Shown: positions 9,190-19,484, counted from the stretch's first letter. The stretch: 64,000 nucleotides of DNA from Cellulophaga sp. F20128 (GCF_023015805.1 NZ_JALKBA010000003.1:62001-126000), one strand, 5' to 3'. A program made the numbers and translations. The notes: a model not told the origin generated them from the letters alone.

Positions 9190-10149
9190 TTATGCTTTTT
9201 TAGGTCTAAAAACAAAATAGGCTCCAATTAAAATAAAGGGGATACTTAACCATTGACCTGTTGATAGGGCGCCTTCTATGCCAGATTCAAACCCACCTTG
9301 ACTTTTCTTTACATATTCAACAAAGAAACGAATAGTCCACAAGAGAATTAAAAATAGACCAAATAAAAATCCAGCTTTGTCTTTCTTATTCGTTTTCCAG
9401 TAGAAATAAGATAGAATTATAAAGACAAATATATAGCAAATCCCCTCGTACAATTGTGCTGGGTGTCTAAAAGGAATACTCTCTAGGATGCTAGCAAATT
9501 TTGGATTGTTTTCAATGGCATTATAGGCAGCACTAACTGTTTTTTCTTGGGTTAATGCCAATGCTTTATAGGCTGGCATATCATCAGAATCGCGAATAAA
9601 TTTAGTGGCAAATACAAATGTTTTCTCCGTTATTTTCCCGTTTATCTCAGAGTTGAAAAAGTTACCCAATCGAACAAAAAATGCACCAATAGCTACAGGG
9701 ATCACTAATCTATCCAACAACCATAATACTTTAAATTCCGGGTATTTTCTGTAGTATAAAAACATCCCTATTATAATACCTATGGCGGCACCGTGGCTGG
9801 CTAAACCGGCAAAACCTGTAAATTCATATCCTTGTATTAATCCAAAAAGTCGGCCACTCGCCGTTTCTCGTATTGGCAGTAGTATTTCTATCAAATGGTT
9901 TTGGTAGTAAGCCCAATCATAAAATAAGACGTGGCCTAAGCGTGCGCCAAGCATCGTTGCAATTACCGTATATAGAAATAGGGAATCTAGCTGCTCTATC
10001 GGCTTCTTTTCATGAGCAAAAATCTTTTTTATAATAAACCATCCTAGTGTAAAAGCTACTATCCATAACAGGTTGTAGTATTTTATCTGTATTGGTCCAA
10101 GGGTGAACAAGGTTTCATTAGGATTCCATAATATACTTAAAAAATGCAT
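9190..10149 (-). CDS. lgt: Phosphatidylglycerol--prolipoprotein diacylglyceryl transferase
   Basis: A 319-residue inner-membrane enzyme that adds diacylglycerol to the lipobox cysteine of prolipoproteins, the first step for the many lipoproteins in this window. Seen: the Lgt signature FVRLGNFFNSEINGK (about residues 158-172), the SHG motif at 118-120, HPAQLYE near 230, and about seven hydrophobic segments. It is slightly longer than typical because of an insertion after the signature (residues 173-220), common in Bacteroidota. It is part of the minus-strand run folE-cysS-yidD-lgt-DUF192-hydrolase-ABC. Confidence 0.95.
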   Translation of the reverse strand: MHFLSILWNPNETLFTLGPIQIKYYNLLWIVAFTLGWFIIKKIFAHEKKPIEQLDSLFLYTVIATMLGARLGHVLFYDWAYYQNHLIEILLPIRETASGRLFGLIQGYEFTGFAGLASHGAAIGIIIGMFLYYRKYPEFKVLWLLDRLVIPVAIGAFFVRLGNFFNSEINGKITEKTFVFATKFIRDSDDMPAYKALALTQEKTVSAAYNAIENNPKFASILESIPFRHPAQLYEGICYIFVFIILSYFYWKTNKKDKAGFLFGLFLILLWTIRFFVEYVKKSQGGFESGIEGALSTGQWLSIPFILIGAYFVFRPKKA

Positions 10150-10228
10150 CTATTTTATTTTAGGAATGGCTAAGATAGGGAATGCATAAAGAATATTGAA
10201 AAATGAATAATTAAAAGTTTACTAAACT

Positions 10229-10453
10229 TTAAGGTACAGGGTCATAACCGTTGCCTCCCCATGGATGGCAGCTAAAGATGCGTTTAATTGCCAGCCATCC
10301 ACCTTTGAATAAGCCGTATTTTTTTAAGGCATCTACCGTGTAATGAGAACAGCTAGGGGTGTATCTACAACTGGCTGGAGTGAATGGTGATATAACGGTT
10401 TGATATATTTTTACCAATAGTAGAAAGGGTGCTATTAGTATTTTCTTTATCAT
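10229..10453 (-). CDS. yidD: Membrane protein insertion efficiency factor YidD
   Basis: A 74-residue protein with the diagnostic [16 protein letters not shown] stretch and the C-terminal [18 protein letters not shown]. YidD is a small amphipathic protein at the inner face of the membrane that aids YidC-dependent insertion. Here it is not next to rnpA/yidC but between lgt and cysS, 11 bases after cysS, an arrangement common in Bacteroidota. Confidence 0.93.
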   Translation of the reverse strand: MIKKILIAPFLLLVKIYQTVISPFTPASCRYTPSCSHYTVDALKKYGLFKGGWLAIKRIFSCHPWGGNGYDPVP

Positions 10454-10464
10454 TTTAAACGAAT

Positions 10465-11949
10465 TTAAGAAACGTTAAATGTTGTGCCGTCTTTGCCGTC
10501 CTTTAATTGTATGCCCATAGCTAATAATTGATCGCGTATCTGATCTGATAATGCAAAATCTTTATTGCTACGTGCATCATTGCGAAGTTGTATTAATAAG
10601 TTTACAACCTCTTCTAGCTTTTTAGAATTGCCGTTGCCATCTTCATTGACTCCTGTAAGACCTAATATTTCAAAAACAAAGGTGTTTAGCGTTTCTTCTA
10701 AAATGGTTTTGTCATTTGCTGTAATGCTTTCTTTTCCATCTTTAATAAGGTTGATGTGTTTTACAGCTTCAAATAAATGAGCAATTAAGATGGGTGAATT
10801 AAAGTCATCATTCATTGCGTCATAACATTTTTGCTTCCAAGCATCCACATTGAGGTTGCTTGAAGAACCCGTTGGTAGTCCCTTGAGATTTGTTATGGCC
10901 TCCATTAATTTTAGATATCCCTTTTCTGACGCTAATAAGGCGTCATTACTTAGGTCTAAGATACTGGTGTAGTGCGCTTGCATCATAAAAAAGCGAACTG
11001 CTGATGGAGAAAAAGGTTTACTTAATATTGGATTTTCACCAGTAAACATTTCATTTGGGTAAATATTGTTGCCGGTTGATTTAGACATTTTTTTACCATT
11101 GAGTGTGAGCATATTAGCATGTAGCCAATAATTTACGGGAGAAACTCCGTTACTGGCTTCTGCCTGTGCAATTTCACACTCATGATGCGGAAATTTTAAA
11201 TCCATTCCACCGCCGTGAATATCAAAAGTTTTCCCCAAATATTTAGTGCTCATAGCGGTACACTCTAGGTGCCAGCCCGGAAAACCGTCTCCCCAAGGGG
11301 ATGGCCAGCGCATAATATGTTCTGGTTCCGCTTTTTTCCAAAGGGCAAAATCTTGTGGATTTTTCTTGTCACTTTGTGCTGATAACTCACGAGTATTGGC
11401 TATCATATCTTCTAGTTTTCTGCCACTTAATTTTCCGTAATTGTTGGTTTTGTTAAACGTTACAACATCAAAATAAACAGAGCCATTTACCTCATATGCA
11501 AATCCTTTTTCAATAATTTCCTTAATTATTTCTATTTGCTCAATAATATGACCCGTTGCAGTAGGTTCTATGCTTGGTGGTAAAAAATTGAATTTTTGTA
11601 AAGTGTTGTGAAAATCTACGGTGTAGCGTTGTACTACTTCCATAGGTTCTATTTGCTCTAACAGTGCTTTTTTTGCAATCTTATCTTCGCCCTCGTCTGC
11701 GTCGTCAACCAAATGTCCGGCATCTGTTATATTACGAACATACCGAACCTTGTATCCCAAATGCTTAAAATATCTAAATATCATATCAAAAGACATAAAT
11801 GTACGGCAGTTTCCTAAGTGTACATTGCTGTATACTGTAGGTCCACATACATACATACCAATATGTCCTTCGTTTATGGGTTTAAATACTTCTTTTTTTC
11901 CTGCAATGGAGTTATAGATTTTAAGGGTTTGGTTTTTATAGATTTGCAT
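10465..11949 (-). CDS. cysS: Cysteinyl-tRNA synthetase
   Basis: A 494-residue class I aminoacyl-tRNA synthetase charging tRNA-Cys. Seen: the zinc/substrate cysteine in CGPTVY (Cys35), the HIGH-equivalent HLGN (44-47), the zinc ligands in [10 protein letters not shown] and HHECEIAQ, and the KMSKS loop ([11 protein letters not shown]). Full length for the family. The gap to folE is 14 bases. Confidence 0.96.
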   Translation of the reverse strand: MQIYKNQTLKIYNSIAGKKEVFKPINEGHIGMYVCGPTVYSNVHLGNCRTFMSFDMIFRYFKHLGYKVRYVRNITDAGHLVDDADEGEDKIAKKALLEQIEPMEVVQRYTVDFHNTLQKFNFLPPSIEPTATGHIIEQIEIIKEIIEKGFAYEVNGSVYFDVVTFNKTNNYGKLSGRKLEDMIANTRELSAQSDKKNPQDFALWKKAEPEHIMRWPSPWGDGFPGWHLECTAMSTKYLGKTFDIHGGGMDLKFPHHECEIAQAEASNGVSPVNYWLHANMLTLNGKKMSKSTGNNIYPNEMFTGENPILSKPFSPSAVRFFMMQAHYTSILDLSNDALLASEKGYLKLMEAITNLKGLPTGSSSNLNVDAWKQKCYDAMNDDFNSPILIAHLFEAVKHINLIKDGKESITANDKTILEETLNTFVFEILGLTGVNEDGNGNSKKLEEVVNLLIQLRNDARSNKDFALSDQIRDQLLAMGIQLKDGKDGTTFNVS

Positions 11950-11963
11950 GCTTTGGTGCGCTA

Positions 11964-12644
11964 TTAAAAGTTGGTGTCAAGATTTATGTAATCCAAAAAT
12001 TCACTACGGGTAGCGTCCTCTTTAAATTTACCGCCATATTCCGCAGTTACAGTACTACTTTGTATGTCTCTAATGCCTCGAGAGTTTACGCATAAGTGTT
12101 TTGCATCAATAACGCAAGCTACATCATCTGTGCCTAAAACCTCTTGTAGTTCTCTAACTATTTGAAGAGTTAGTCGCTCTTGAACTTGTGGTCTTTTTGC
12201 AAAATAATCTACAATTCGGTTCATTTTTGATAAACCAACTACAGTACCTTTAGAAATATAGGCAACGTGTGCAACACCAACAATAGGTAATAAATGGTGT
12301 TCGCAAGTAGAGTATAGGGTTATGTTTTTCTCTACCAACATTTCTCCATACTTATATTTGTTGTCAAAAGTTGAAGATTTTGGTTTCTTATCTGGATGTA
12401 ATCCTCCAAAAATTTCTTTTACAAACATCTTGGCAACGCGTTTGGGAGTTGCGCTTAGACTATCATCTTGTAAGTCCATTCCCAATACGCTTAAAATATC
12501 TTTTACGCTGGCTTGTATCCTGTCTATTTTTTCATCATCACTCAATTCAAACGCATCATTTCTTAAAGGGGTGTCTTCAGCTGCTGATAAATGGTCGTTG
12601 TCCATTTCTTCATCTAGCCCTTCTATAGTGCTTTCTATTTTCAT
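11964..12644 (-). CDS. folE: GTP cyclohydrolase I
   Basis: A 226-residue enzyme that makes dihydroneopterin triphosphate from GTP, first step of folate synthesis; folP lies elsewhere in the window at 27627. The zinc and active-site residues are visible in STCEHHLLP and CVNSRGI, with [10 protein letters not shown] in the core. The first ~40 residues are acidic and variable. The ATG at 12644 was chosen over one 11 codons upstream, because a likely -7 box (CAAAGATA on the plus strand, 12665-12672) overlaps the upstream start. First gene of the minus-strand run. Confidence 0.93.
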   Translation of the reverse strand: MKIESTIEGLDEEMDNDHLSAAEDTPLRNDAFELSDDEKIDRIQASVKDILSVLGMDLQDDSLSATPKRVAKMFVKEIFGGLHPDKKPKSSTFDNKYKYGEMLVEKNITLYSTCEHHLLPIVGVAHVAYISKGTVVGLSKMNRIVDYFAKRPQVQERLTLQIVRELQEVLGTDDVACVIDAKHLCVNSRGIRDIQSSTVTAEYGGKFKEDATRSEFLDYINLDTNF

Positions 12645-12664
12645 TAATCTAAATTTTAGAACTG

Positions 12665-12672
12665 CAAAGATA
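12665..12672 (-). promoter_or_regulatory. Possible -7 box of the folE operon
   Basis: Read on the minus strand it is TATCTTTG, a perfect TAnnTTTG, 21 bases before the chosen folE start. No good TTG was found at the -33 position, so the call is tentative. Confidence 0.4.
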
Positions 12673-12982
12673 AACATAATCTGTCATTTTATGTTATTGT
12701 TTGGGGTGTTTGCCTGTTTAAAAAATTCTAACCTTTACTTGGAATAAATCACAGTTAACTTCTTCTGTTTTTTAGAATTGTGCGAACCCAATTAAAACAC
12801 TGTAAAACCTATGGTTATTAGTTCAAAAAGTACGCTTATAGTAAGTAGTTTTAAGCTAGTATGGACTTGTTTACTGCGTATTTCATCGATAAAGCGAAAA
12901 AATATTCGGTGTAATGCAATAAAAAGTAGTTCTTCACGCTTATATTATGATTATTCAGTAGTGCTTAAGTTTTTCATAATCT
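12673..12982. other. AT-rich spacer between folE and the T9SS gene
   Basis: About 310 bases with no supported gene. A 62-codon plus-strand frame at 12811-12999 has no recognisable features and runs into the next gene. No clear promoter or terminator could be placed; the nearest box, TAAGTTTT at 12966-12973, lacks the final G. Confidence 0.4.
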
Positions 12983-14389
12983 ATGCGAGTACATATTAAA
13001 TTAGTGTTTTGCTTTATTTTATTTACGGCAATTGGGAATGCGCAAAACTCACCAGATTGTAGGTCTGCAATACCAGTTTGTGGTGATGCACCTATTGTTG
13101 TAATGGCCGATGGTAGTGGAGATATTGATGATTTTGATCCAGATGTTATTCGTCAAACAGGTTGTTTGGAAAAAGGGAGTAATAGTTCTGCAAATATAGA
13201 AAATAACACATCTTGGTTTGCTTTTAGGGCATTGTCAGATGGACGTATTGGTTTTGATCTTGAAGCTACTCCGGTTGCTGGAAATGCAACGATTACGGCA
13301 GAATGGGATTTTGCAGTTTACGGACCAGACACAGACTGTGTAAGTATTAGTAATGGTACAGCTCAACCCATACGGTGTAACTATGAAGTAAATCCAACTC
13401 CTTTTACGGGGCTAGGGGTAAATCCTGAAACCGGACAAGCAGGTCATTCTTTTGTTAAGGGAAGTCAAAATACTTATGATGATTGGTTAGACATTGTTGC
13501 TGGTGAAATTTATTATATTCTGATCAATAATTACAACACCAATTTTGATGGTGATCCAGAATCGTATACTTTAACATTTACGGGAGAAGCCGATGCTTTG
13601 GACTGCACCTTTAGAGATGAGTTTTTAGGTTTGGATATTATTGGTTGTGAGGGAGATCCAGATATTGTGCTGAGTGCTTTGCGTTCGCCTGCCGGACCAG
13701 ATGTAGCCAGTGTCACTTGGTCTGTAGATTATGATGATGACGGTGTAATAGACGTTCCTAATATAGGATCAGGAACTGAGTATACCGTAGCAAGTCCAAA
13801 TTCAGGAAGGTATTTTGTGGAGATTACCACGGCCTCAGGAATGCCACCTACCGTAGTGGATGATGGAGGAATTCTTATTCTTTTTCACGCCCCACCAAAT
13901 CCTGCAGATATAGAAATATTGGTTTTAGATTATTTGGTAGATCGGAACAGAATAGAGGTAGTTGTGAATGGAAATAGTAGTTATGAATATGCAATAAATG
14001 GTGGCGATTTTCAAGATGATCCCATTTTTAACGATGTGCCACCCGGACAAAACACTTTAATTGTAAATGATAAAAACAATTGCGGTATTACGGATGAAAT
14101 TCCGTTTTTAGTCATCGGGTATCCCAAATTTTTTACACCAAACCAAGATGGGGTGCATGATACATGGAACATTCTAGGTATTGAAGAATTGATAGATCCT
14201 AAAGTGTATATTTTTGATCGTTACGGAAAATTATTAAAACAATTAAATGCGAATTCTTCTTGGAACGGAACATTTAATGGTAAGAAAATGCCAGAATCTG
14301 ATTATTGGTTTCGTATGGAATATGCAGAGGATGAGCAAACCATCATTGTTGCTAAAACGCTGCAAAATCATTTTACCTTAAAGCGATAG
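12983..14389 (+). CDS. Secreted protein with T9SS type B C-terminal sorting domain
   Basis: A 468-residue exported protein: signal peptide ending near GNA-Q (residue 20), a Cys-containing N-terminal region (SPDCRSAIPVCGDAP), a beta-rich centre, and a C-terminal domain of ~90 residues with YPKFFTPNQDGVHDTWNI and VYIFDRYGKLLKQL. That end is the gliding-motility-associated (type B, TIGR04131-like) sorting signal, so the protein is probably exported by the type IX secretion system to the cell surface. The central region may be a pre-peptidase-C-like or adhesin domain (DDWLDIVAGEIYYILINNY). Function unknown. Single gene, convergent with the FadL-type gene. Confidence 0.85.
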   Translation: MRVHIKLVFCFILFTAIGNAQNSPDCRSAIPVCGDAPIVVMADGSGDIDDFDPDVIRQTGCLEKGSNSSANIENNTSWFAFRALSDGRIGFDLEATPVAGNATITAEWDFAVYGPDTDCVSISNGTAQPIRCNYEVNPTPFTGLGVNPETGQAGHSFVKGSQNTYDDWLDIVAGEIYYILINNYNTNFDGDPESYTLTFTGEADALDCTFRDEFLGLDIIGCEGDPDIVLSALRSPAGPDVASVTWSVDYDDDGVIDVPNIGSGTEYTVASPNSGRYFVEITTASGMPPTVVDDGGILILFHAPPNPADIEILVLDYLVDRNRIEVVVNGNSSYEYAINGGDFQDDPIFNDVPPGQNTLIVNDKNNCGITDEIPFLVIGYPKFFTPNQDGVHDTWNILGIEELIDPKVYIFDRYGKLLKQLNANSSWNGTFNGKKMPESDYWFRMEYAEDEQTIIVAKTLQNHFTLKR

Positions 14390-14444
14390 TATAAAAAAAG
14401 CCGTCCCTTAGAACAGCTTTCTTATAGGTGTAATTTGTGTTTCT

Positions 14445-15947
14445 TTAGAAATTTACGGTATATCCTAAAGTAACATTTGTTTGCTTGTGATTTATCCGAG
14501 CTGGTGTTGTTAGTCCGGCATCAAATAATTGCTTATCTGCATCTTGTTCGGTTGTGTTAAAGGCCAAATCCAATCTACTTGGGCCAAAATTATAACCAAT
14601 ACCTAAGGAGTAGCCGTTTAAATCACCAATAATGTTTCCGTTCGCATATGGACTTTGTTCATACCGATATCCGCCTCGTAAACTAACTTCATCTATTCTG
14701 TACTCGCCACCTAGTCTGTACGTAGTAACAGTTCCTAATTGATTTGCAATAGCAGTGTTGGACATAGAAAAAGAAGCGTCATTTGTGGGGCGTAATTCAG
14801 CGTCTCTCATATCTTGAAAACCGTAGTCAAAACTCAATAATCCATCTTTTCCAAATACAACTGCTAAACTTCCTGTTACTTTACTCGGTGTTTTTATCGT
14901 GTATTTTTCAAATAAATTAACAACCTTAAAGTTGATGAAATTTATGTCATCCGCGGCTATATCTGAAGAAATTCGTTGTGAGGTGTCATCCGTTAACTGA
15001 TACCAAGTAGGAGATTGGTAGCTACCTCCAATGCGTATATTGTCATTTAGTTTTGCAATAGCACCAAGTGTAAAGGAAAAGGCACTTCCTTCCGTATGTA
15101 AGAAATTATCAAAAGTGGTTCTTTGTATTTGAGAGCTAGTGTCGTAACCAATTTCTGTAAATTCAGTGTATTTGTCGTATAAAATACTATGGATATTTAT
15201 AGCAGCACCCACATATAAATTTTCTTGGTATTGGGAGGCTAAGTTTAAGGTGAATTTGTTATTGTAGCCCGTGGTGTTTTGTAAGAAATTTTGCGTTACA
15301 GTGCTGTAATCAGCGGTACTAACATAATCAATATTATTGTCATTACTTTCATCTACAGGGTCTATTAATCCGCCGTAATACCCTAGAAAGGCTTGTTGAT
15401 CTGCAAAACCTAATTTCTCACCAATATCCAAATAGGCTTCTTCAATATATTCTCCGTCTTGTATTAATAAGGGGCCAAAGGGAGTGCCTTGAGCATATGC
15501 TAAAAAATACTGGTCTATACCTTGGTTGCTAATGCCAGAAATTGAAATGTTGTTATCAAAATTTTGAACAATGCCGTAGTTGGCTGCAATGGCAAGTTTA
15601 CGCCAATTGGAATTATTCGATTTAAAAACCATTACCCCCCCAATTTGGTTAATTTCTAAATAATTTTCATCAAGCTCACTATTTCTATTAAAATAGGTTG
15701 CATTGTTTTTTTTGTAATAAAGGGATAGGGTTGCTGTGAATTGGTGGTGGTTAAAAACGGCAGCCCCTGCAGGATTAACGGCTATGGCAGACATATCGCC
15801 ACCCAGGGCTCCAAAAGCACCACTCATACCTTGATACCGTGCTGTTCCTATAACGTTTTCTTGGCTGTATTGAAGTACATCGTTCATGTTTTGGGCAGAT
15901 GCTAACGTGCATACCAAACCCAAGAAGAATGTGATTTGTTTTTTCAT
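14445..15947 (-). CDS. OmpP1/FadL/TodX-type outer membrane transporter
   Basis: A 500-residue outer-membrane beta-barrel. It has a signal peptide (cleavage near ASA-Q, residue 19) and an N-terminal plug region VIGTARYQGMSGAFGALGGDMSAIAVNPAGAA that is typical of FadL relatives in Bacteroidota, ending in a barrel strand LGYTVNF with terminal Phe. FadL proteins pass hydrophobic compounds such as fatty acids; the ligand here is unknown. It is followed on the same strand, upstream, by the low-complexity lipoprotein gene. Confidence 0.85.
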   Translation of the reverse strand: MKKQITFFLGLVCTLASAQNMNDVLQYSQENVIGTARYQGMSGAFGALGGDMSAIAVNPAGAAVFNHHQFTATLSLYYKKNNATYFNRNSELDENYLEINQIGGVMVFKSNNSNWRKLAIAANYGIVQNFDNNISISGISNQGIDQYFLAYAQGTPFGPLLIQDGEYIEEAYLDIGEKLGFADQQAFLGYYGGLIDPVDESNDNNIDYVSTADYSTVTQNFLQNTTGYNNKFTLNLASQYQENLYVGAAINIHSILYDKYTEFTEIGYDTSSQIQRTTFDNFLHTEGSAFSFTLGAIAKLNDNIRIGGSYQSPTWYQLTDDTSQRISSDIAADDINFINFKVVNLFEKYTIKTPSKVTGSLAVVFGKDGLLSFDYGFQDMRDAELRPTNDASFSMSNTAIANQLGTVTTYRLGGEYRIDEVSLRGGYRYEQSPYANGNIIGDLNGYSLGIGYNFGPSRLDLAFNTTEQDADKQLFDAGLTTPARINHKQTNVTLGYTVNF

Positions 15948-16001
15948 TCTTTATGTTTTATAAAGTTTGTTTTTTGTGATTTCAAAGACTTTTTATTCAT
16001 T

Positions 16002-17240
16002 TTACCTTCCTCTACCAGAAGACCTACTGCTGCTTGATGATGACGATGATCTACTGCTACTAGATGATCTTGTGCTAGAGCTAGAAGATGATGATCTTGT
16101 TGGAGCCGTAGTTGTACTTCTAGTGCTACTAGGTGTGCTTCTATAGCTACTACTTCTATTGCTGCTAGATGAGCTAGGAGCCGGTCTAGTGTAGGTAGAG
16201 TTGGTTCTTGTAGAACTTCTTGTTGTAGTTGTAGGCCTAGGGCTCGTCGTTGTAGTACGTTGATAGGTGCTACTGTTTGTTGAGCTACTACTAGTCCTTG
16301 GTGTGCTATTGTATGAGGTGTAATTTCTAGAGCTCGTATTGTATTTTGGTTGGGTTCGCGTAGAACGACTAGTTCTATATGAAGAATTTCTTTCTATACC
16401 GTCAACACTAACATTAGATCTTGCGCTGTAGTTGCTTGGAGTTCTTAGGTTAGCTGAGCTATTGGTGGTCGTTGCCGACTTTCCAGAACGATATCTTGTT
16501 GTAGCCGTTCCTCTAGTAGGGCTAGTAGTTAGATTGGAGCGTTGCGCGCTCGTTCTGTAGTTATTGTTTGAGATTGTATTTGTGTTATAAGAACCACGTC
16601 TACTGTTGTTGTAGACATAAGAGTTTCTTCCGTGATTGCTATAATATGGGCTATAGTTGTTGTAATAAGGACTGTAATAATGATTGCCCCAGCCGTAGCC
16701 ATATCCATAACCGTATCCAAATCCGATGCCACTCCACCCATATCCAAATCTGTGTGGTCTCCAAGAAGGCCCCCACCAAGAATTGTAATGTCCGTAGCCA
16801 CCGTAATATCCGTAACCACCATATCTACCATACCCATAATCACCCCAAGGGCTATAATAACCGTAGTTGCCCCATCCGCCGTTATCGTGAATGTTAATAC
16901 TTATGGAAGTTGGGTTGTCTCCCCATCCAGGGTTTCCTTCATAATTATTGTCTAAGCCTTCATCTTGTACATCGCTATAGTATCCATCAACATCTGTAAA
17001 TAGATCGCCTTCTATAATATCATTGTATTCATTCGCTTTTTCGCCAAAATATTCTTGGTAGGCGTTATTTTGGTTTTCCGCAGTATTAACTTCTACTGTT
17101 TTTGTAGCACGGCTTGAATAAATACCATCATTGTCGTAATACGAGGCTTCTTGATAGGAACCACATGAAACAATTAAGACAGTAGTTATTGCAGTAAAAA
17201 CAACTCTTTTAATATTTTGAATGGAGTACGAATGTATCAT
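16002..17240 (-). CDS. Low-complexity surface lipoprotein (Gly/Tyr-rich then Ser/Thr/Arg-rich)
   Basis: A 412-residue protein with a lipoprotein signal (lipobox VLIVSC, Cys26). Three parts follow: an acidic spacer (about 30-115), a Gly/Tyr/Trp-rich block (about 120-205) full of YGYG and GGYG motifs, and a Ser/Thr/Arg/Asn-rich tail (about 210-412) ending in long serine runs and GRGR. The last ~200 residues should be disordered and strongly basic. No catalytic motif. Similar proteins sit beside FadL-type genes in flavobacteria and carry unreliable names in annotations. It lies 54 bases upstream of the FadL-type gene on the same strand and is divergent from proS. Confidence 0.7.
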   Translation of the reverse strand: MIHSYSIQNIKRVVFTAITTVLIVSCGSYQEASYYDNDGIYSSRATKTVEVNTAENQNNAYQEYFGEKANEYNDIIEGDLFTDVDGYYSDVQDEGLDNNYEGNPGWGDNPTSISINIHDNGGWGNYGYYSPWGDYGYGRYGGYGYYGGYGHYNSWWGPSWRPHRFGYGWSGIGFGYGYGYGYGWGNHYYSPYYNNYSPYYSNHGRNSYVYNNSRRGSYNTNTISNNNYRTSAQRSNLTTSPTRGTATTRYRSGKSATTTNSSANLRTPSNYSARSNVSVDGIERNSSYRTSRSTRTQPKYNTSSRNYTSYNSTPRTSSSSTNSSTYQRTTTTSPRPTTTTRSSTRTNSTYTRPAPSSSSSNRSSSYRSTPSSTRSTTTAPTRSSSSSSSTRSSSSSRSSSSSSSSRSSGRGR

Positions 17241-17341
17241 GATGTTAAATTTTATTGTTGTACAATGTAAAAATAGTTAGTTTTGCCGAACTATTTATTT
17301 TTAATTGATTAAAACACAATTTTTGTGCCAAACTACTAATA

Positions 17342-18814
17342 ATGAGCAAGAAGTTAACGAAAAGAGCAGAAGATTATTCCAAATGGTATAATGAACTAGT
17401 AGTGAAGGCGGATCTAGCTGAAAACTCTGGTGTACGTGGATGCATGGTGATTAAGCCTTATGGCTATGCTATTTGGGAAAAAATGCAGGCAGAACTGGAT
17501 AGAATGTTTAAGGAAACCGGACATGAAAATGCCTATTTTCCAATTTTTATTCCAAAATCATACTTGAGTAAAGAAGCCAGTCATGTAGAGGGGTTTGCTA
17601 AGGAATGTGCTGTGGTTACCCACTATCGTTTAAAGACCGCAGAAGATGGTTCTATTGTTGTGGATGAGGATGCAAAATTAGAAGAAGAGCTTATTGTAAG
17701 GCCTACATCGGAAACAATTATATGGGACACCTATAGAAAATGGATTCAGTCTTATAGAGATTTGCCTTTACTTATAAACCAATGGGCAAATGTAGTGCGT
17801 TGGGAGATGCGTACACGTTTGTTTTTACGAACGGCCGAGTTTTTATGGCAAGAAGGTCATACTGCGCATGCAACAGAAGCTGAGGCCATTGCTGAAGCAG
17901 AACAAATGATGAATGTATATGCCGATTTTGCTGAGGATTTTATGGCAATGCCTGTTATAAAAGGTGTTAAAACAGCAAGTGAACGTTTTGCAGGAGCCAT
18001 TGAAACGTATTGTATAGAAGCATTAATGCAGGATGGTAAGGCATTACAGGCCGGAACTTCCCATTTTTTAGGACAAAATTTTGCAAAGGCATTTGATGTT
18101 AAATTTGCAACCAAAGAAGGAAAGCAAGAGTATGTGTGGGCAACTTCATGGGGTGTTTCTACTCGCTTAATGGGAGCCTTGGTGATGACGCATAGTGATG
18201 ATAATGGATTGGTTCTACCTCCTAAATTGGCGCCTATACAGGTGGTTATAATTCCGATATACAAAGGTTTAGAGCAGTTAGATGCCATTGCAGAAAGAGT
18301 TGCGCCTTTAGTAAAAGAATTACGGGCTAAGGGAATATCTGTAAAGTTTGATAATAGAGATACGCATAAACCTGGCTTTAAATTCAATGAATATGAGTTA
18401 AAAGGAGTACCTATACGTATTGCTTTGGGGCAAAGAGATATGGATAATGGAACTTTTGAAGTTGCTCGTAGAGATACCTTGGAAAAGCAAATTATACCAG
18501 CAGATGAGATTGTGGTGAAAATTGAAGGTTTGCTAGAGGATATTCAAGAGAATATTTATAAAAAAGCAATTGATCACAGGGCTAATCATATAACAGAAGT
18601 AAACTCTTATGATGAGTTTAAAGAAATTTTAGCGTCTAAAGGAGGATTTATTTCAGCACATTGGGACGGGACAGATGAAACCGAAGAGTTGATTAAAAAT
18701 GAAACAAAAGCTACGATACGGTGCATTCCTATTGATGTTAAAGCAGAAAATGGAAGCTGTATGGTAACGGGAAAACCTTCTAAAAATAGGGTGTTGTTTG
18801 CAAAGGCATATTAA
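17342..18814 (+). CDS. proS: Prolyl-tRNA synthetase, archaeal/eukaryotic-like type
   Basis: A 490-residue class II synthetase charging tRNA-Pro. The start [18 protein letters not shown] and the motifs PTSETI and [24 protein letters not shown] identify the short (type 3) ProRS that lacks the bacterial INS editing domain and has a C-terminal extension. The sequence runs straight through the catalytic core without such an insertion. Single gene; its own promoter was not clear. Confidence 0.95.
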   Translation: MSKKLTKRAEDYSKWYNELVVKADLAENSGVRGCMVIKPYGYAIWEKMQAELDRMFKETGHENAYFPIFIPKSYLSKEASHVEGFAKECAVVTHYRLKTAEDGSIVVDEDAKLEEELIVRPTSETIIWDTYRKWIQSYRDLPLLINQWANVVRWEMRTRLFLRTAEFLWQEGHTAHATEAEAIAEAEQMMNVYADFAEDFMAMPVIKGVKTASERFAGAIETYCIEALMQDGKALQAGTSHFLGQNFAKAFDVKFATKEGKQEYVWATSWGVSTRLMGALVMTHSDDNGLVLPPKLAPIQVVIIPIYKGLEQLDAIAERVAPLVKELRAKGISVKFDNRDTHKPGFKFNEYELKGVPIRIALGQRDMDNGTFEVARRDTLEKQIIPADEIVVKIEGLLEDIQENIYKKAIDHRANHITEVNSYDEFKEILASKGGFISAHWDGTDETEELIKNETKATIRCIPIDVKAENGSCMVTGKPSKNRVLFAKAY

Positions 18815-18839
18815 AATTGTAAAAAATTACAGTTAGGTG

Positions 18840-18869
18840 TTGCAATAATTAAAAATAGTTGTATTTTTG
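18840..18869 (+). promoter_or_regulatory. Predicted promoter of the tRNA-Glu/rpsT unit
   Basis: TTG at 18840-18842, a 19-base spacer and a perfect TATTTTTG at 18862-18869. Transcription would start about 18 bases before the first tRNA. Confidence 0.75.
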
Positions 18870-18893
18870 CATCCGCAATACGCGAAAAATAAT

Positions 18894-18965
18894 GGTCCGT
18901 TCGTCTAGGGGTTAGGACGCCAGGTTTTCATCCTGGTAACAGGGGTTCGATTCCCCTACGGACTA
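18894..18965 (+). tRNA. tRNA-Glu (anticodon TTC)
   Basis: A full cloverleaf of 72 bases to the discriminator A: acceptor GGTCCGT / ACGGACT (closing with a G-U pair), D arm with AGGGGTTA loop, anticodon stem CCAGG / CCTGG with loop TTTTCAT giving anticodon TTC, and T arm AGGGG / CCCCT with TTCGATT. The 3' CCA is not encoded. Confidence 0.97.
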
Positions 18966-19050
18966 CAAGTTCTTAAGCAGTACAGCTTGTTTTGAAATTG
19001 AGTAAGTGTTGTGCTTGCTTTAATTTTATACTGTACAACAGACAAACAAT

Positions 19051-19122
19051 GGTCCGTTCGTCTAGGGGTTAGGACGCCAGGTTTTCATCCTGGTAACAGG
19101 GGTTCGATTCCCCTACGGACTA
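19051..19122 (+). tRNA. tRNA-Glu (anticodon TTC), second identical copy
   Basis: Base-for-base identical to the tRNA 85 bases upstream, with the same cloverleaf. No promoter-like box was found in the short spacer, so both are probably cut from one transcript that continues into rpsT. Confidence 0.97.
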
Positions 19123-19173
19123 CAATTTTTGGGTATCGACCCTATAGAAAAAAAACAAAATAATAAAAACAAA

Positions 19174-19425
19174 ATGGCAAATCACAAGTCAGCATTAAAG
19201 AGAATTAGAAGAAACGAAGCAGCACGTGTACGTAACAAGTACCAGCATAAAACAATGCGTAATGCGTTGAAAAAATTGCGCGCTGAGGAAGATAAGAAAG
19301 CTGCTGAAACAATGTTGCCAACAGTTATTAGTATGTTAGATAAATTGGCAAAGCGTAACATCATTCACGTAAACAAGGCTTCTAACCTTAAAAGTAAATT
19401 ATCAAAGCAGATTGCAGCTTTATAG
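19174..19425 (+). CDS. rpsT: 30S ribosomal protein S20 (bS20)
   Basis: An 83-residue basic protein, [23 protein letters not shown]..., that binds 16S rRNA in the small subunit. The ATG at 19174 gives the usual MANHKSA start; a TTG 15 codons upstream lies in the leader just after the tRNA and was not used. It lies 51 bases after the second tRNA-Glu. Confidence 0.96.
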   Translation: MANHKSALKRIRRNEAARVRNKYQHKTMRNALKKLRAEEDKKAAETMLPTVISMLDKLAKRNIIHVNKASNLKSKLSKQIAAL

Positions 19426-19444
19426 GTTGTAATTTCTAAAGTAT

Positions 19445-19478
19445 AAAAAAGCGCTCTTTTTTTAAAAGAGCGCTTTTT
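19445..19478. terminator. Intrinsic terminator after rpsT
   Basis: AAAAAAGCGCTCTTTT pairs with AAAAGAGCGCTTTTT around a 3-base loop, between convergent genes. It ends 6 bases from the next gene and is symmetrical enough to serve both strands. Confidence 0.88.
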
Positions 19479-19484
19479 CTTGTT

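Noticed and set aside
12811-12999. 62-codon plus-strand frame before the T9SS gene
   Set aside because: No family features, no promoter, and it overlaps the signal peptide codons of the real gene.
14393-14420. Possible terminator between the T9SS gene and the FadL-type gene
   Set aside because: The stem is only about five pairs (AAAGC / GCTTT) with a large loop and no clear T run.
16529-16955. Several open frames on both strands in the low-complexity lipoprotein gene
   Set aside because: Repetitive codons of the real gene keep other frames open by chance; they give Ile/Thr/Met-only strings.
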